DNA of 64,000 nt from Streptomyces caeruleatus (GTDB lineage Bacteria; Actinomycetota; Actinomycetes; Streptomycetales; Streptomycetaceae). The stretch is taken from contig NZ_KQ948926.1 of the NCBI RefSeq assembly GCF_001514235.1, forward strand, positions 553,861-617,860, given 5' to 3'. The notes beneath the pieces are model-generated. The model was not told where the DNA came from. It made no database searches and saw only the letters and a program-made list of their open reading frames with translations. This document shows positions 1 through 8,169 of the stretch, piece by piece. The first letter of the stretch is position 1. Every line of letters begins with the position of its first letter. Made by a program: the position numbers and the translations under genes.

Positions 1-1
1 C

Positions 2-244
2 GAGGCCGTCACGGGCGCCATCCGCCGGGTCAAGGCGGGCGACCTCGGCCCGGCCCCGGCCGCCCTGATCGAGCGGGCGGCCGAGGAGCTGGCGGCCCGG
101 GGGGCGGGCCTGCTGGTGGCGGGCTGCACCGAGCTGCCCCTGCTGCTCGGCGACCGCAGCGTCGGCCTCCCGGTGGTGGACCCCACGGCCGCGCTGGCCC
201 GGGCGACGGTACGGGAGGCCCTGACGCCGGCCGGAGCCGTCTGA
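2..244 (+). CDS. Aspartate/glutamate racemase family protein, C-terminal fragment
   Basis: Only the last 80 codons are in the window; the gene begins upstream of the left edge. The fragment contains the motif GCTELPLL, which matches the second catalytic-cysteine motif (GCTE) of the Asp/Glu/hydantoin racemase superfamily. It is followed by a short hydrophobic strand and the conserved VVDPTAALA stretch typical of the end of these proteins. Substrate cannot be told from the fragment: amino-acid racemase, hydantoin racemase and maleate isomerase relatives share these features. The stop is TGA at 242-244. A tandem repeat follows in the spacer before the convergent SRAP gene. Confidence 0.75.
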   Translation, partial: EAVTGAIRRVKAGDLGPAPAALIERAAEELAARGAGLLVAGCTELPLLLGDRSVGLPVVDPTAALARATVREALTPAGAV

Positions 245-267
245 TCGGCGCTGGTCGGAACGTGGGC

Positions 268-327
268 CGGGCGATGGTCCGGGCGATGGGTCGGGCGGTG
301 GTCCGGGCGATGGGTCAGGCGATGGTC
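268..327. repeat. 12-bp tandem repeat, five units
   Basis: Five consecutive 12-bp units of the form cgggcgatggkc fill most of the 100-bp spacer between the converging racemase and SRAP genes. Units at 268, 280, 292, 304 and 316 differ by one to three bases. No terminator-like hairpin is evident in this spacer. It looks like a slippage-prone minisatellite. Confidence 0.8.
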
Positions 328-344
328 GGGTCCGAGGAGGGTGC

Positions 345-1160
345 CTAGAAGAGGGTGCCCTCTTCGGGCCCGTCCAGCTCCTTCAGCAGCTCAGGGCCGT
401 TGTTGCGGACGTTGCTGACCAGCGTGGAGACGGGGTAGGCGCGCATCAGACCGGCCGGCGGCGGGTCGAGCAGCGTGCGCAGCTCCTCGGGGTCGGTGCG
501 GGCCGGGTCGAGCCAGGCGTCCCAGCGGTCCGGGGTCAGCATCAGCGGCATCCGGGGGTGGATGTCGGCCAGTGAGTTCGGCCCCTCGGGCGGCGTCACC
601 GCCAACGGCGTCGTCTCCGCCTCCGTCGTGATGACGGAGCAGGTCACCCACCAGGCCTGCGGATGCTCGTCGGGCAGCGTCCTGTCCCGCCAGAACTCGT
701 ACAGCCCCGCCATCGCGAAGACGGACCCGTCGGCGGGCAGCACGAAGTACGGCTGCTTGCGCGGCCGCTTGCGTCGGCCCTCCTGCTCCAGGTCCAGCTC
801 CTGCTTGCCCGTGACCCACTCGTAGTAGCCGTCGGCGGGGACGATGCAGCGCCGGGAGGTGAAGGCCCGCCGGTACGAGGGCTTCTCGTGGACCGTCTCC
901 GCGCGCGCGTTGATCATCTTGAAGGCGGTCTCCGGGGTCTTGGACCAGCTGGGCACCAGCCCCCACTTCAGCTTGCGCAGCTGTCGAACCGGCCGCGGGT
1001 CCGGCGCGTCTTTCACAGGACGGTCGAGGACGACGTGGACCTCTTTGGTGGGGGCCACGTTGTAGTCGGGCTCCAGGGTCTCCTCCGGCTCCCACTTCTC
1101 GATCTCAAAGATTCCTGCGAGATCCTCGGGTCCACGACTGGCTGCATACCGTCCGCACAT
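345..1160 (-). CDS. SOS response-associated peptidase (SRAP/YedK/HMCES family)
   Basis: SRAP proteins form a thiazolidine crosslink with abasic sites in single-stranded DNA through their N-terminal cysteine. This 271-residue protein starts MCGRY, placing Cys2 exactly where the family needs it after Met removal. Other expected residues are present: Asn34 in DYNVAP, the INARAET block (83-89), Glu114 in GYYEW, and His201 in HPRMP. The ATG at 1158-1160 is chosen over in-frame upstream codons because only it exposes the catalytic cysteine. It is divergent from the M50 peptidase gene, with a 50-bp spacer. Length is normal for the family. Confidence 0.93.
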   Translation of the reverse strand: MCGRYAASRGPEDLAGIFEIEKWEPEETLEPDYNVAPTKEVHVVLDRPVKDAPDPRPVRQLRKLKWGLVPSWSKTPETAFKMINARAETVHEKPSYRRAFTSRRCIVPADGYYEWVTGKQELDLEQEGRRKRPRKQPYFVLPADGSVFAMAGLYEFWRDRTLPDEHPQAWWVTCSVITTEAETTPLAVTPPEGPNSLADIHPRMPLMLTPDRWDAWLDPARTDPEELRTLLDPPPAGLMRAYPVSTLVSNVRNNGPELLKELDGPEEGTLF

Positions 1161-1210
1161 ACGTGCCACACTGCCAGATTCCATCCGACCCAAGGGAGCC
1201 GACGCCTTAC

Positions 1211-1933
1211 ATGGACAGCCTCGCATCCGCCTCGCTCGCCTCCCTCTGGGACGAGGTCGCCGGCACCCAGCCCGACCCGGATCTGTGGGTGGTGGTCGCC
1301 ACGCTGGTCGCCGCACTCGTCGTGGTCGTCCCGCACGTCCTGTGGCGCCTCTCGCGCAACGCCATCACCATCGCCCACGAGGGCGGCCACGGCCTGGTCG
1401 CCCTGCTGACCGGCCGCACCCTGACCGGCATACGCCTGCACTCCGACACCAGCGGCCTGACCGTCAGCCGCGGCAAGCCGCACGGCATCGGCATGATCCT
1501 CACCGCGGCCGCCGGCTACACCGCTCCCCCGCTCCTGGGCCTGGGCGGCGCCGCCCTCCTGGCCTCCGGCCGGATCACCCTGCTCCTCTGGCTGGCGACG
1601 GCCCTGCTGGTGGCGATGCTGGTGATGATCCGGAACGCCTACGGGGCACTGACGGTCTTCGTGACGGGCGGCACATTCGTGCTGGTCAGCTGGCTGACGG
1701 GCCCGCAGGTTCAGGCGGCTTTCGCGTACGCGGTGGTGTGGTTCCTGTTGCTGGGAGGAGTCAGGCCGGCATTCGAGCTGCAGGCGAAGAGGTCGCGGGG
1801 TGGGGCGGGCGACTCGGACGCGGACCAGTTGTCGCGGCTTACGCATGTGCCGGCGGGACTGTGGCTGTTCCTGTTCCACGCCGTCTCGCTGTGCTCATTG
1901 ATAGGTGGGGGTCGCTGGTTGCTGGAGGTGTGA
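1211..1933 (+). CDS. M50 family metallopeptidase (site-2-protease-like membrane protein)
   Basis: A 240-residue polytopic membrane protein. A hydrophobic segment near residues 22-40 is followed by the zinc-binding motif HEGGH within ITIAHEGGHGLVALLTG, characteristic of M50 intramembrane peptidases. Further hydrophobic stretches cover most of the rest (VAMLVMIRNAYGALTVF and others). The ATG at 1211 gives a compact protein; an in-frame ATG at 1163 is possible but would start almost at the divergent SRAP start. The substrate is unknown. M50B members cleave membrane proteins, but small actinobacterial versions are largely uncharacterised. Confidence 0.88.
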   Translation: MDSLASASLASLWDEVAGTQPDPDLWVVVATLVAALVVVVPHVLWRLSRNAITIAHEGGHGLVALLTGRTLTGIRLHSDTSGLTVSRGKPHGIGMILTAAAGYTAPPLLGLGGAALLASGRITLLLWLATALLVAMLVMIRNAYGALTVFVTGGTFVLVSWLTGPQVQAAFAYAVVWFLLLGGVRPAFELQAKRSRGGAGDSDADQLSRLTHVPAGLWLFLFHAVSLCSLIGGGRWLLEV

Positions 1934-1940
1934 CAGCCGA

Positions 1941-2013
1941 CCCAGGGGCGCGGGGCTGTATCGCTCTGCGGCTCCGCCGCGGGGCGCGACCAGCCCCCAC
2001 GGCGCCGCACCCG
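1941..2013. repeat. Streptomyces-type intergenic repeat with internal palindrome
   Basis: The spacer before aroA contains a GC-rich block beginning cccaggggcgcggggctgta, with the short palindrome gcggctccgccgc near its centre. I recognise this as a repeat scattered through intergenic regions of many Streptomyces genomes; that is from memory and there is no second copy in this window. It may act as a weak terminator for the M50 gene. Confidence 0.5.
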
Positions 2014-2053
2014 AAGAACGGCCTGCACAACCCCCTCCTTATAAAGTGAACCC

Positions 2054-3373
2054 ATGGCCCAAAACCCCGCCGCCCACACCGCCCTCTGGCCCGCCCCGCA
2101 CGCGAGCGGAGCCGTCGACGCGACGGTCCACGTGCCGGGGTCCAAGTCCGTCACCAACCGTGCCCTGGTTCTGGCGGCCCTCGCGAGCGAACCCGGCTGG
2201 CTGCGCCGCCCCCTGCGCTCCCGCGACACCCTGCTGATGGCCGGCGCGCTGCGGGCGATGGGCGTCGGCATCGAGGAGGGCGTCGGCCCCGAGGGCACCG
2301 GCGAGGCGTGGCGGGTGCTCCCCGCGGGCCTGCGCGGACCGGCCACGGTCGACGTCGGCAACGCCGGCACGGTGATGCGCTTCCTGCCGCCGGTGGCCGC
2401 GCTGGCCGACGGCCCCATCCGGTTCGACGGCGACCCCAGGTCGTACGAGCGTCCCCTGCACGGCGTGATCGACGCCCTGCGCGCCCTCGGTGCCCGGATC
2501 GACGACGACGGCCGGGGGGCGCTGCCGCTGACGGTCCACGGCGGGGGTGCCCTGGACGGCGGCCCGGTGGAGATCGACGCCTCCTCGTCGTCCCAGTTCG
2601 TGTCGGCCCTGCTGCTGTCCGGGCCGCGCTTCAACCAGGGCGTCGAGGTCCGGCACATCGGCTCCTCGCTCCCCTCCATGCCGCACATCCGCATGACCGT
2701 CGACATGCTGCGCTCGGTCGGCGCCCAGGTCGACACCCCGGAGTCCGGCGGCGAGCCCAACGTCTGGCGGGTCACGCCGGGCGCCCTGCTCGGCCGCGAC
2801 CTGACCATCGAGCCGGACCTGTCCAACGCCCAGCCGTTCCTGGCGGCAGCTCTGGTGACCGGCGGCAAGATCCTCGTCCCGGACTGGCCGGCCCGCACCA
2901 CCCAGCCCGGCGACCGGCTGCGCGAGATCTTCACCGAGATGGGCGGCTCCTGCGAACTCACCGAGTACGGGCTCGTGTTCACCGGTTCGGGTGCCATCCA
3001 CGGCATCGATGTCGACCTGGGCGAGGTCGGCGAACTCACCCCGGGCATCGCGGCGGTCGCCGCCCTGGCCGACTCCCCCTCCACGCTCCGCGGCGTCGCC
3101 CACCTGCGTCTGCACGAGACGGACCGGCTGGCCGCGCTGACCAAGGAGATCAACGAACTCGGCGGCGACGTCACCGAGACCGCCGACGGTCTGCACATCC
3201 GCCCGCGCCGACTGCACGGCGGCGTCTTCCACACCTACGAGGACCACCGCATGGCGACGGCCGGCGCGATCATCGGCCTCGCGGTCGAGGGCGTACGCAT
3301 CGAGAACGTGGCGACGACGGCGAAGACCCTCCCGGACTTCCCCGAACTGTGGACCGGAATGCTCGGGGCGTAG
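2054..3373 (+). CDS. aroA: 3-phosphoshikimate 1-carboxyvinyltransferase (EPSP synthase)
   Basis: This enzyme condenses shikimate-3-phosphate with phosphoenolpyruvate, the sixth step of the shikimate pathway, in the cytoplasm. The 439-residue protein has the expected signatures in order: [15 protein letters not shown] near residue 28 (phosphate-binding Lys and Arg), [12 protein letters not shown] near residue 100, [13 protein letters not shown] near residue 178 and HETDRLAAL near residue 355. Length matches actinobacterial AroA. The ribosome binding site is poor. The stop lies 18 bp before rsgA, so the two are probably cotranscribed. Confidence 0.96.
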   Translation: MAQNPAAHTALWPAPHASGAVDATVHVPGSKSVTNRALVLAALASEPGWLRRPLRSRDTLLMAGALRAMGVGIEEGVGPEGTGEAWRVLPAGLRGPATVDVGNAGTVMRFLPPVAALADGPIRFDGDPRSYERPLHGVIDALRALGARIDDDGRGALPLTVHGGGALDGGPVEIDASSSSQFVSALLLSGPRFNQGVEVRHIGSSLPSMPHIRMTVDMLRSVGAQVDTPESGGEPNVWRVTPGALLGRDLTIEPDLSNAQPFLAAALVTGGKILVPDWPARTTQPGDRLREIFTEMGGSCELTEYGLVFTGSGAIHGIDVDLGEVGELTPGIAAVAALADSPSTLRGVAHLRLHETDRLAALTKEINELGGDVTETADGLHIRPRRLHGGVFHTYEDHRMATAGAIIGLAVEGVRIENVATTAKTLPDFPELWTGMLGA

Positions 3374-3391
3374 GGACGCGGGGAAACAGCC

Positions 3392-4402
3392 ATGCGCCGC
3401 TACGGCAAGCACACCGACGAGGACGACATCCGCACCCGCCCGGGCCGCCGGAACACCCGACCCCGTACGAATATCCGGCCCAAGCACGAGGACGCCGCCG
3501 AGGGCATGGTCCTCACCGTCGACCGGGGCCGCCTGACCTGCCTCGTCGAGGACCGGGTCGTACTGGCGATGAAGGCCCGCGAACTCGGCCGCAAGGCGGC
3601 GGTGGTCGGGGACCGGGTCGCGCTGGTAGGCGACCTGTCCGGCAAGAAGGACACGCTCGCGCGGATCGTACGGATCGAGGAGCGGACGTCGCTGCTGCGC
3701 CGTACCGCCGACGACGACGACCCGTACGAGCGCGTGGTCGTGGCGAACGCCGACCAACTCGCCATCGTCACCGCTCTCGCCGACCCCGAGCCGAGGCCCC
3801 GGCTGATCGACCGCTGTCTGGTGGCGGCGTTCGACGGCGGCCTGGAACCGCTGCTGGTGATGACGAAGTCGGACCTGGCTCCACCGGACAAGCTCCTTGA
3901 GCTGTACGGGGCGTTGGACATCCCGTACGTCGTCACCAGCCGGGAGGAACTGGTGGCCGGGGGCGCGGCGGACCGGGTGCGGGAGCAACTGGAAGGCCGG
4001 GTCACGGCGTTCGTCGGTCACTCGGGTGTGGGCAAGACGACGCTGGTGAACGCACTGGTGCCGGAGGAACGCAGGCGTTCGACGGGCCATGTGAACGCGG
4101 TGACGGGCCGGGGTCGGCACACGACGACGTCGGCGCTGGCGCTGCCGCTGACGGTGACGGACGGCTGGGTGATCGACACCCCCGGCGTCCGCTCCTTCGG
4201 CCTGGCTCATATCGACCCCTCCCGGGTCATCCACGCGTTCCCCGACCTGGAACCGGGAACCGAAGGCTGTCCGCGTGCGTGCAGTCATGACGAACCGGAC
4301 TGCGCGCTGGACGAATGGGTGGCGGAGGGTCACGCCGATCCCGCCCGGCTGTACTCGCTGCGACGACTGCTGGCGACGCGGGAGCGCACGGAAGGGGACT
4401 GA
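3392..4402 (+). CDS. rsgA: Ribosome small-subunit-dependent GTPase A
   Basis: RsgA is a circularly permuted GTPase that helps late maturation of the 30S subunit. The 336-residue protein has an N-terminal OB-fold region, then the permuted motifs: TKSD (G4) near 155, GHSGVGKTT (Walker A/G1) near 210, and DTPG (G3) near 258. It ends in the zinc-finger helix region with CPRACSHDEPDC, close to the family Cx3-4CxHx5C pattern. A GGGGAAAC ribosome binding site precedes the ATG. It follows aroA by 18 bp. Confidence 0.95.
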   Translation: MRRYGKHTDEDDIRTRPGRRNTRPRTNIRPKHEDAAEGMVLTVDRGRLTCLVEDRVVLAMKARELGRKAAVVGDRVALVGDLSGKKDTLARIVRIEERTSLLRRTADDDDPYERVVVANADQLAIVTALADPEPRPRLIDRCLVAAFDGGLEPLLVMTKSDLAPPDKLLELYGALDIPYVVTSREELVAGGAADRVREQLEGRVTAFVGHSGVGKTTLVNALVPEERRRSTGHVNAVTGRGRHTTTSALALPLTVTDGWVIDTPGVRSFGLAHIDPSRVIHAFPDLEPGTEGCPRACSHDEPDCALDEWVAEGHADPARLYSLRRLLATRERTEGD

Positions 4403-4414
4403 CCTCCGCGTTGT

Positions 4415-4446
4415 TTGTCCCCCTGCGAGTCCGGTAAAGGCATAAT
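4415..4446 (+). promoter_or_regulatory. Weak candidate promoter for the SMR gene
   Basis: The 109-bp gap between rsgA and the SMR gene contains ttgtcc (4415-4420) and cataat (4441-4446), separated by 20 bp. The -10 match is good for this GC-rich genome; the spacing is slightly long. I looked for guanidine riboswitch signatures, expected for SugE-type genes, and found none convincing. Confidence 0.3.
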
Positions 4447-4511
4447 CGCACCGAGCCTGATCCAAGCCTGACGAAGCGGTCACAGAACGTGGGCATACGG
4501 GAGGACAGCAC

Positions 4512-4835
4512 ATGGCGTGGCTGCTGGTCATCGTGGCGGGGCTGCTCGAAACCGGTTTCGCCGTCTGCCTGAAACTGTCACACGGCTTCAGCCGGCTCTG
4601 GCCGACGGTCGCCTTCTGCGTCTTCGCCCTCGGCAGTTTCGGCCTGCTGACACTCTCACTGAAGAAACTGGACGTGGGGCCGGCGTACGCGGTGTGGACG
4701 GGGATCGGGGCGGCGGGTACGGCGATCTACGGGATGATCTTCCTCGGGGACCTCGTGTCGACGTTGAAGATCGTGTCGATCAGCCTGGTGATCGTGGGGG
4801 TCGTGGGCCTGCAGCTGTCGGGCTCGGCACAGTGA
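4512..4835 (+). CDS. SMR family transporter, SugE/Gdx-like
   Basis: A 107-residue four-helix transporter of the small multidrug resistance family. The essential membrane glutamate is Glu13 in GLLETGFAVCLK. The YAVWTGIGAAGTAI block around 59-72 follows the SugE/Gdx pattern with Trp62, which points to the guanidinium-exporting branch rather than the broad-specificity EmrE branch. SMR proteins work as antiparallel dimers exchanging cation for protons. A GGAGG ribosome binding site precedes the ATG. It converges with a TetR gene 27 bp downstream, which may control it. Substrate is inferred from family resemblance only. Confidence 0.9.
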   Translation: MAWLLVIVAGLLETGFAVCLKLSHGFSRLWPTVAFCVFALGSFGLLTLSLKKLDVGPAYAVWTGIGAAGTAIYGMIFLGDLVSTLKIVSISLVIVGVVGLQLSGSAQ

Positions 4836-4861
4836 CTCCACGGCATCGGTCATCCCGCCAA

Positions 4862-5461
4862 CTACCGGTGCAGCGCGCTGCGTACGAGGTCGGCGACGCC
4901 GCCTTCGCCGGGTGGGGCGGCGACGCAGGAGAGGGCCAGTCTGACGACGAGTTCGCATGACCGCGCGAGGTCCGCGACGTCGGACTTGTTGATGCCAGGC
5001 CCGGAGATGACCACCACGGCCCGGTCCCGGACGAGGGCCACGAAGTCGCCCGGAGACGGGAGCGGGCCGTCGGCGCGGCGCTGTGCCGGTACGGCGGAGG
5101 TGGACGGTACGGCGGACAGCGTCGGCGCGGGCAGGCGCTCGCTCCAGCAGCCGGTGAGCATGGCGCGGACGAGGGCGTTGTCGCGGGCGAGCGCGGCGGT
5201 CCACTCCGCGGTGGCGGTGAGGCGTTCTCTGGCGTCGCTGTGAGTGGCGAGGGCGCGTTCGACGCCGGCGAGGTAGCCGTCGGCCTCCCTCCTGACGAGT
5301 GCGCGGGCAAGCCCTTCCTTGCTCCCGAACTCGTTGTACAGCGTCTGCCGGGACACCCCGGCCGCCGCGGCCACGTCCACCATCCGCACGGCAGACCACG
5401 GCCGACGCGCCAGCGCCGTATAAGCGGCGTCCAGCAGGGATTCCCGCGCTGCAGGCATCAT
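4862..5461 (-). CDS. TetR family transcriptional regulator
   Basis: A 199-residue one-component repressor. The N-terminal helix-turn-helix is clear: VRMVDVAAAAGVSRQTLYNEFGSKEGLARALV (residues about 27-57) matches the TetR DNA-binding signature. The C-terminal ligand domain is short and Ala/Pro-rich around 110-135, and its ligand cannot be predicted. Two ATGs lie in tandem at the start (5459-5461 and 5456-5458). The GGAGG is 2 nt from the first and 5 nt from the second, so the second may be the true start. It converges with the SMR transporter, a common repressor/efflux arrangement. Confidence 0.9.
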   Translation of the reverse strand: MMPAARESLLDAAYTALARRPWSAVRMVDVAAAAGVSRQTLYNEFGSKEGLARALVRREADGYLAGVERALATHSDARERLTATAEWTAALARDNALVRAMLTGCWSERLPAPTLSAVPSTSAVPAQRRADGPLPSPGDFVALVRDRAVVVISGPGINKSDVADLARSCELVVRLALSCVAAPPGEGGVADLVRSALHR

Positions 5462-5677
5462 CGCCTCCGTGGGACGAGCGGCTCTGCGCCCAGATTTGAC
5501 GCGCACAGGGTCACTGTCAAGGGTTCGCGAAGGCACGCGGGGGCGCGCGAGCGTTTGCCTGCGGCGGCCTGCTGGTGCCGGGCGCGGTGCGGTGGGTAGG
5601 TGGGCCGGGGCCGCGCCGGGAGGTGTCCGTCCTCGGTCCGGTGACGGGCCTTGGCCAGGAGGTGCCGTCCATCGCTT

Positions 5678-5834
5678 GAGAACAAAACCGTCCCCAGCCC
5701 CCACCCACCCACACGGCGCTACACGGCCCCAGACACCCCCAGCCCGCCCGACGCTGGAGAACAAAACCGTCCCCAACCCCACCCACCCGCAGGGGGCGAC
5801 GCGGCCCCAGGCACCCCCAGCCCGTCCGGCGTTT
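5678..5834. repeat. Tandem duplication of a ~78-bp unit
   Basis: Two consecutive units begin gagaacaaaaccgtcccc, at 5678 and 5757. Each runs through a cccacccaccc tract and a cggccccagrcacccccagccc block. A third, partial unit starts at about 5835 and merges into the longer repeat that follows. The units differ by a few substitutions. Confidence 0.75.
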
Positions 5835-5958
5835 GAGGACGAGGCCGTTCAGGCCGATGGGGGTCCAGGGGGCGCAGCCCCCTGGCGGGGTCGAAGGGGC
5901 GGAGCCCCTGGGGATGGGACGGGTAGGGGCGGCGGGGGCGAGAAGAGGCCGGGGAACT
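5808..5958. repeat. Long intergenic repeat, copy 1
   Basis: This block shares its order of motifs with 13909-14064: cacccccagc, then gcccgtccggcgtttgagga, cgaggcc, the inverted repeat gggggcgcagccccct, gaaggggcggagcccct, and gatgggacgggtaggggcgg. The internal inverted repeats could fold as hairpins. I know this family as a widespread Streptomyces intergenic repeat; its role is unknown. Confidence 0.75.
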
Positions 5959-6012
5959 TGATCGGCTGGCCCCTGTAGCCCCACCCCGACCACGACAGAT
6001 ACCGTTCGTTCC

Positions 6013-6813
6013 ATGCCGGACTACCTCGACGACCTCCGCCTCGCCCACGTCCTCGCGGACAACGCCGACGCCGCCACCATGGACCGCTTCAAGGCCCTCG
6101 ACCTCAAGGTCGAGACCAAGCCGGACATGACCCCGGTGAGCGAGGCCGACAAGTCCGCCGAGGACCTCATCCGCGGCCAGCTGCAACGCGCCCGCCCAAG
6201 AGACGCCATCCTCGGCGAGGAGTACGGCATCGAGGGCACCGGCCCCCGCCGCTGGGTCATCGACCCCATCGACGGCACCAAGAACTACGTACGCGGCGTC
6301 CCGGTCTGGGCCACCCTCATCGCCCTGATGGAAGCAGGAGAGGGCGGCTACCAGCCAGTCGTAGGCGTCGTCTCCGCCCCCGCCCTCGGCCGCCGCTGGT
6401 GGGCAGCCAAGGGCCACGGCGCCTTCACCGGCCGCAGCCTCTCCTCCGCGACCCGCCTGCAGGTCTCCCAGGTCTCGAAGCTGACGGACGCCTCGTTCGC
6501 GTACTCCTCCCTCAGCGGCTGGGAGGACAAGGGAAGGCTGGGCGGCTTCCTCGACCTCACCCGCGAGGTGTGGCGCACGCGCGCGTACGGCGACTTCTGG
6601 CCGTACATGATGGTCGCCGAGGGCGCCGTGGACATCTGCGCCGAGCCCGAACTCTCCCTGTGGGACATGGCCGCCACCGCGATCGTCGTGACGGAGGCGG
6701 GCGGCACCTTCACCGGCCTCGACGGCCGCCCCGGCCCGCACAGCGGCAACGCCGCCGCGTCGAACGGCCTGCTGCACGACGAGCTCCTCGGGTACCTCAA
6801 CGAGCGCTCCTGA
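6013..6813 (+). CDS. hisN: Histidinol-phosphatase, inositol-monophosphatase type
   Basis: HisN removes phosphate from histidinol phosphate in the penultimate part of histidine synthesis and is the actinobacterial enzyme for this step. The 266-residue protein carries the IMPase metal-binding motifs: GEE at 68-70, DPIDGT at 84-89 and WDMAA with Asp218. Length is normal. The 3' end, including the stop codon, coincides with a 19-bp direct repeat (6796-6814) that recurs at 8170-8188, so the coding sequence stays intact while foreign-looking DNA begins right behind it. A clear ribosome binding site is missing. Confidence 0.93.
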   Translation: MPDYLDDLRLAHVLADNADAATMDRFKALDLKVETKPDMTPVSEADKSAEDLIRGQLQRARPRDAILGEEYGIEGTGPRRWVIDPIDGTKNYVRGVPVWATLIALMEAGEGGYQPVVGVVSAPALGRRWWAAKGHGAFTGRSLSSATRLQVSQVSKLTDASFAYSSLSGWEDKGRLGGFLDLTREVWRTRAYGDFWPYMMVAEGAVDICAEPELSLWDMAATAIVVTEAGGTFTGLDGRPGPHSGNAAASNGLLHDELLGYLNERS

Positions 6814-6814
6814 A
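6796..6814 (+). repeat. Left 19-bp direct repeat (hisN 3' end), putative att site
   Basis: The sequence ctcaacgagcgctcctgaa covers the last codons and stop of hisN and is repeated exactly at 8170-8188. Bases flanking the two copies differ, so the match is a discrete 19-bp core. Overlap with a gene's 3' end is a classic integration-site arrangement. Confidence 0.8.
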
Positions 6815-7079
6815 GCCGCTTATGGCCGGCCCCCGCCCGTGCCCACCGCATGGAGGCCACCTGAGCCGCCGTGAGGCTGCCATCGGCGTACGTGCGTCAA
6901 TCGTGACCGGATACCCGTTTCCCGGCAGCCACAGCACTACAGCGAGTGAGTGAGGAAGCCAAGAGCACTTCGTTCGGCGCAAACCTTGTTTGTGCTGATG
7001 GCACCCACGGGTAGTCAGGGATCTTGACGCAAGAAACCTCCCGCTTCCTTTCCCAGCCAACTCGGCACGGTGCAATTCC

Positions 7080-7826
7080 ATGAAGACGGAGCTGCTTGTG
7101 GCAACCCTTTCCGGGGCTGCCGCCCTGGTGAGCGCGGTCTACAGCTCTCAGGCAAACAAGAAAAATTCCCTTCTGGCTGATGACCTGGAAAGACAGAAGG
7201 CGGAGCACAATCGCGTCCTGGAGCGCCAAGATGCCATGAGTCGTTTTCGCGACCCACTACTCTGGGCTGCCTTCGATTTTCAGTCCCGCCTCTTCAATAT
7301 CCTCAGGGGAGGCTTCCTGCGAATTTACTTCACGCAATCTCATGACCGACAGTACGCAGTTCGCAGCACTCTGCATGTACTTGCCGAGTACCTTGGATGG
7401 GTCGAGATGCTCAGGCGCCGCATCTACTTCCTTGATCTCGGCAACCAGGAAGCCAATCGCCAGATCGTGGCCCTGTTCACTCGCATCGGCACCGTCCTGA
7501 ACAGCGATGGCTATCCAGATCGGCATTTTCACTTGCTTCGCAGCGAGCAGAGAGCCATCGGAGAGCTTGTAATGAAGGACGGCAAAGATGACTGCATGGG
7601 ATACGCGGAGTTCTGTGCACGGCTGGAATCGGACCCAGAGTTCGCAGGATGGTTTGCACGCCTATCTGACAGTATCGCCGAACTTGCTTCACTTCCGGGA
7701 CGGCATCCACGTTTGGTAGACCTGCAAGTAGCCTTAATGGATTTGATTGACTTCCTCGACCCAGAGCAAGAGCGCTTTCCTCGGAAGCGCCGGTTCAGAA
7801 CCACAACCGAAGGCCAGTTGTACTGA
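7080..7826 (+). CDS. Unrecognised membrane-anchored coiled-coil protein
   Basis: A 248-residue protein of unknown function. Residues about 5-23 form a single hydrophobic segment, followed by a charged helical stretch (about 27-55, ADDLERQKAEHNRVLERQDA) likely to be coiled coil. The rest is a mixed helical domain with LLWAAFDFQSRLFNIL and an aromatic LAEYLGWVEMLRRRIYFLDLG block. No catalytic motif is evident. Codon 219 is TTA (7734-7736), rare in Streptomyces and dependent on the bldA tRNA. Codon use is more AT-rich than in neighbours, which fits recent acquisition with the cassette. No obvious ribosome binding site of GGAGG type is present. Confidence 0.75.
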   Translation: MKTELLVATLSGAAALVSAVYSSQANKKNSLLADDLERQKAEHNRVLERQDAMSRFRDPLLWAAFDFQSRLFNILRGGFLRIYFTQSHDRQYAVRSTLHVLAEYLGWVEMLRRRIYFLDLGNQEANRQIVALFTRIGTVLNSDGYPDRHFHLLRSEQRAIGELVMKDGKDDCMGYAEFCARLESDPEFAGWFARLSDSIAELASLPGRHPRLVDLQVALMDLIDFLDPEQERFPRKRRFRTTTEGQLY

Positions 7827-7909
7827 CCGGCCGACAACGGCGAAAGCATCACTACTGACGGCGCTCCGAGCTCGCAACACGAGCTCACGGAGAGAACCGG
7901 CCGTCCATC

Positions 7910-8053
7910 ATGGACAACGACTTGTGGGCGCTGATCGAGCCGTTGCCGCAGGTGCTGTGCAACGATGCCAGCCGGCAACTGTTGCCACTGGACTCTGGCT
8001 TCGACTCCGGGCGGACCTGCTGGCGCAGGCGGACCCGGTGGTACGAGCCGGGG
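7910..8053 (+). pseudogene. IS5 family transposase remnant (N-terminal part, internally deleted)
   Basis: The frame reads MDNDLWALIEPLPQVLCND then SRQLLPLDSGF and GRTCWRRRTRW. IS5-family transposases of Streptomyces begin with a DLWALIEPLLP block, then about 20 residues later VLYNDIAWQLLP..GFGSGxTCWRRLDRW. Both blocks are recognisable here, but the linker between them is missing and the frame is lost after residue 48. The catalytic DDE region is absent. It is a decayed insertion-sequence fragment inside the hisN-linked cassette. Confidence 0.65.
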
Positions 8054-8169
8054 CCTCCGACCGGACATCGGCTCCAAGCGGGCCACCTTCACCGTGAGGC
8101 CCGACACCGACAACTTCCCAACCCTCTTGCGGGTGTGGCGTAGCTTCGCACCCCGCAAGCGCAGTCGAT

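Larger units (their letters stand above)
5462..6012. other. 551-bp gene-free spacer filled with repeats
   Basis: No credible gene lies between the TetR start and hisN. The first part presumably holds the TetR promoter. From 5678 onward the spacer is made of repeats: a duplicated unit of about 78 bp, then a long GC-rich repeat also found at 13909-14064. Apparent reading frames here are products of compositional bias. Confidence 0.7.

Noticed and set aside
4403..4511. Possible guanidine riboswitch upstream of the SugE-like gene
   Set aside because: I looked for the conserved features of guanidine-I, -II and -III classes. A short hairpin (tgac-gaagcg-gtca) exists, but neither the ACGR loops nor the class III pseudoknot core is recognisable.
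2039..4531. Long minus-strand frame opposite aroA and rsgA
   Set aside because: It is an antisense product of high GC; composition is Arg/Gly/Asp-biased, no domain is visible, and both plus-strand genes are certain.
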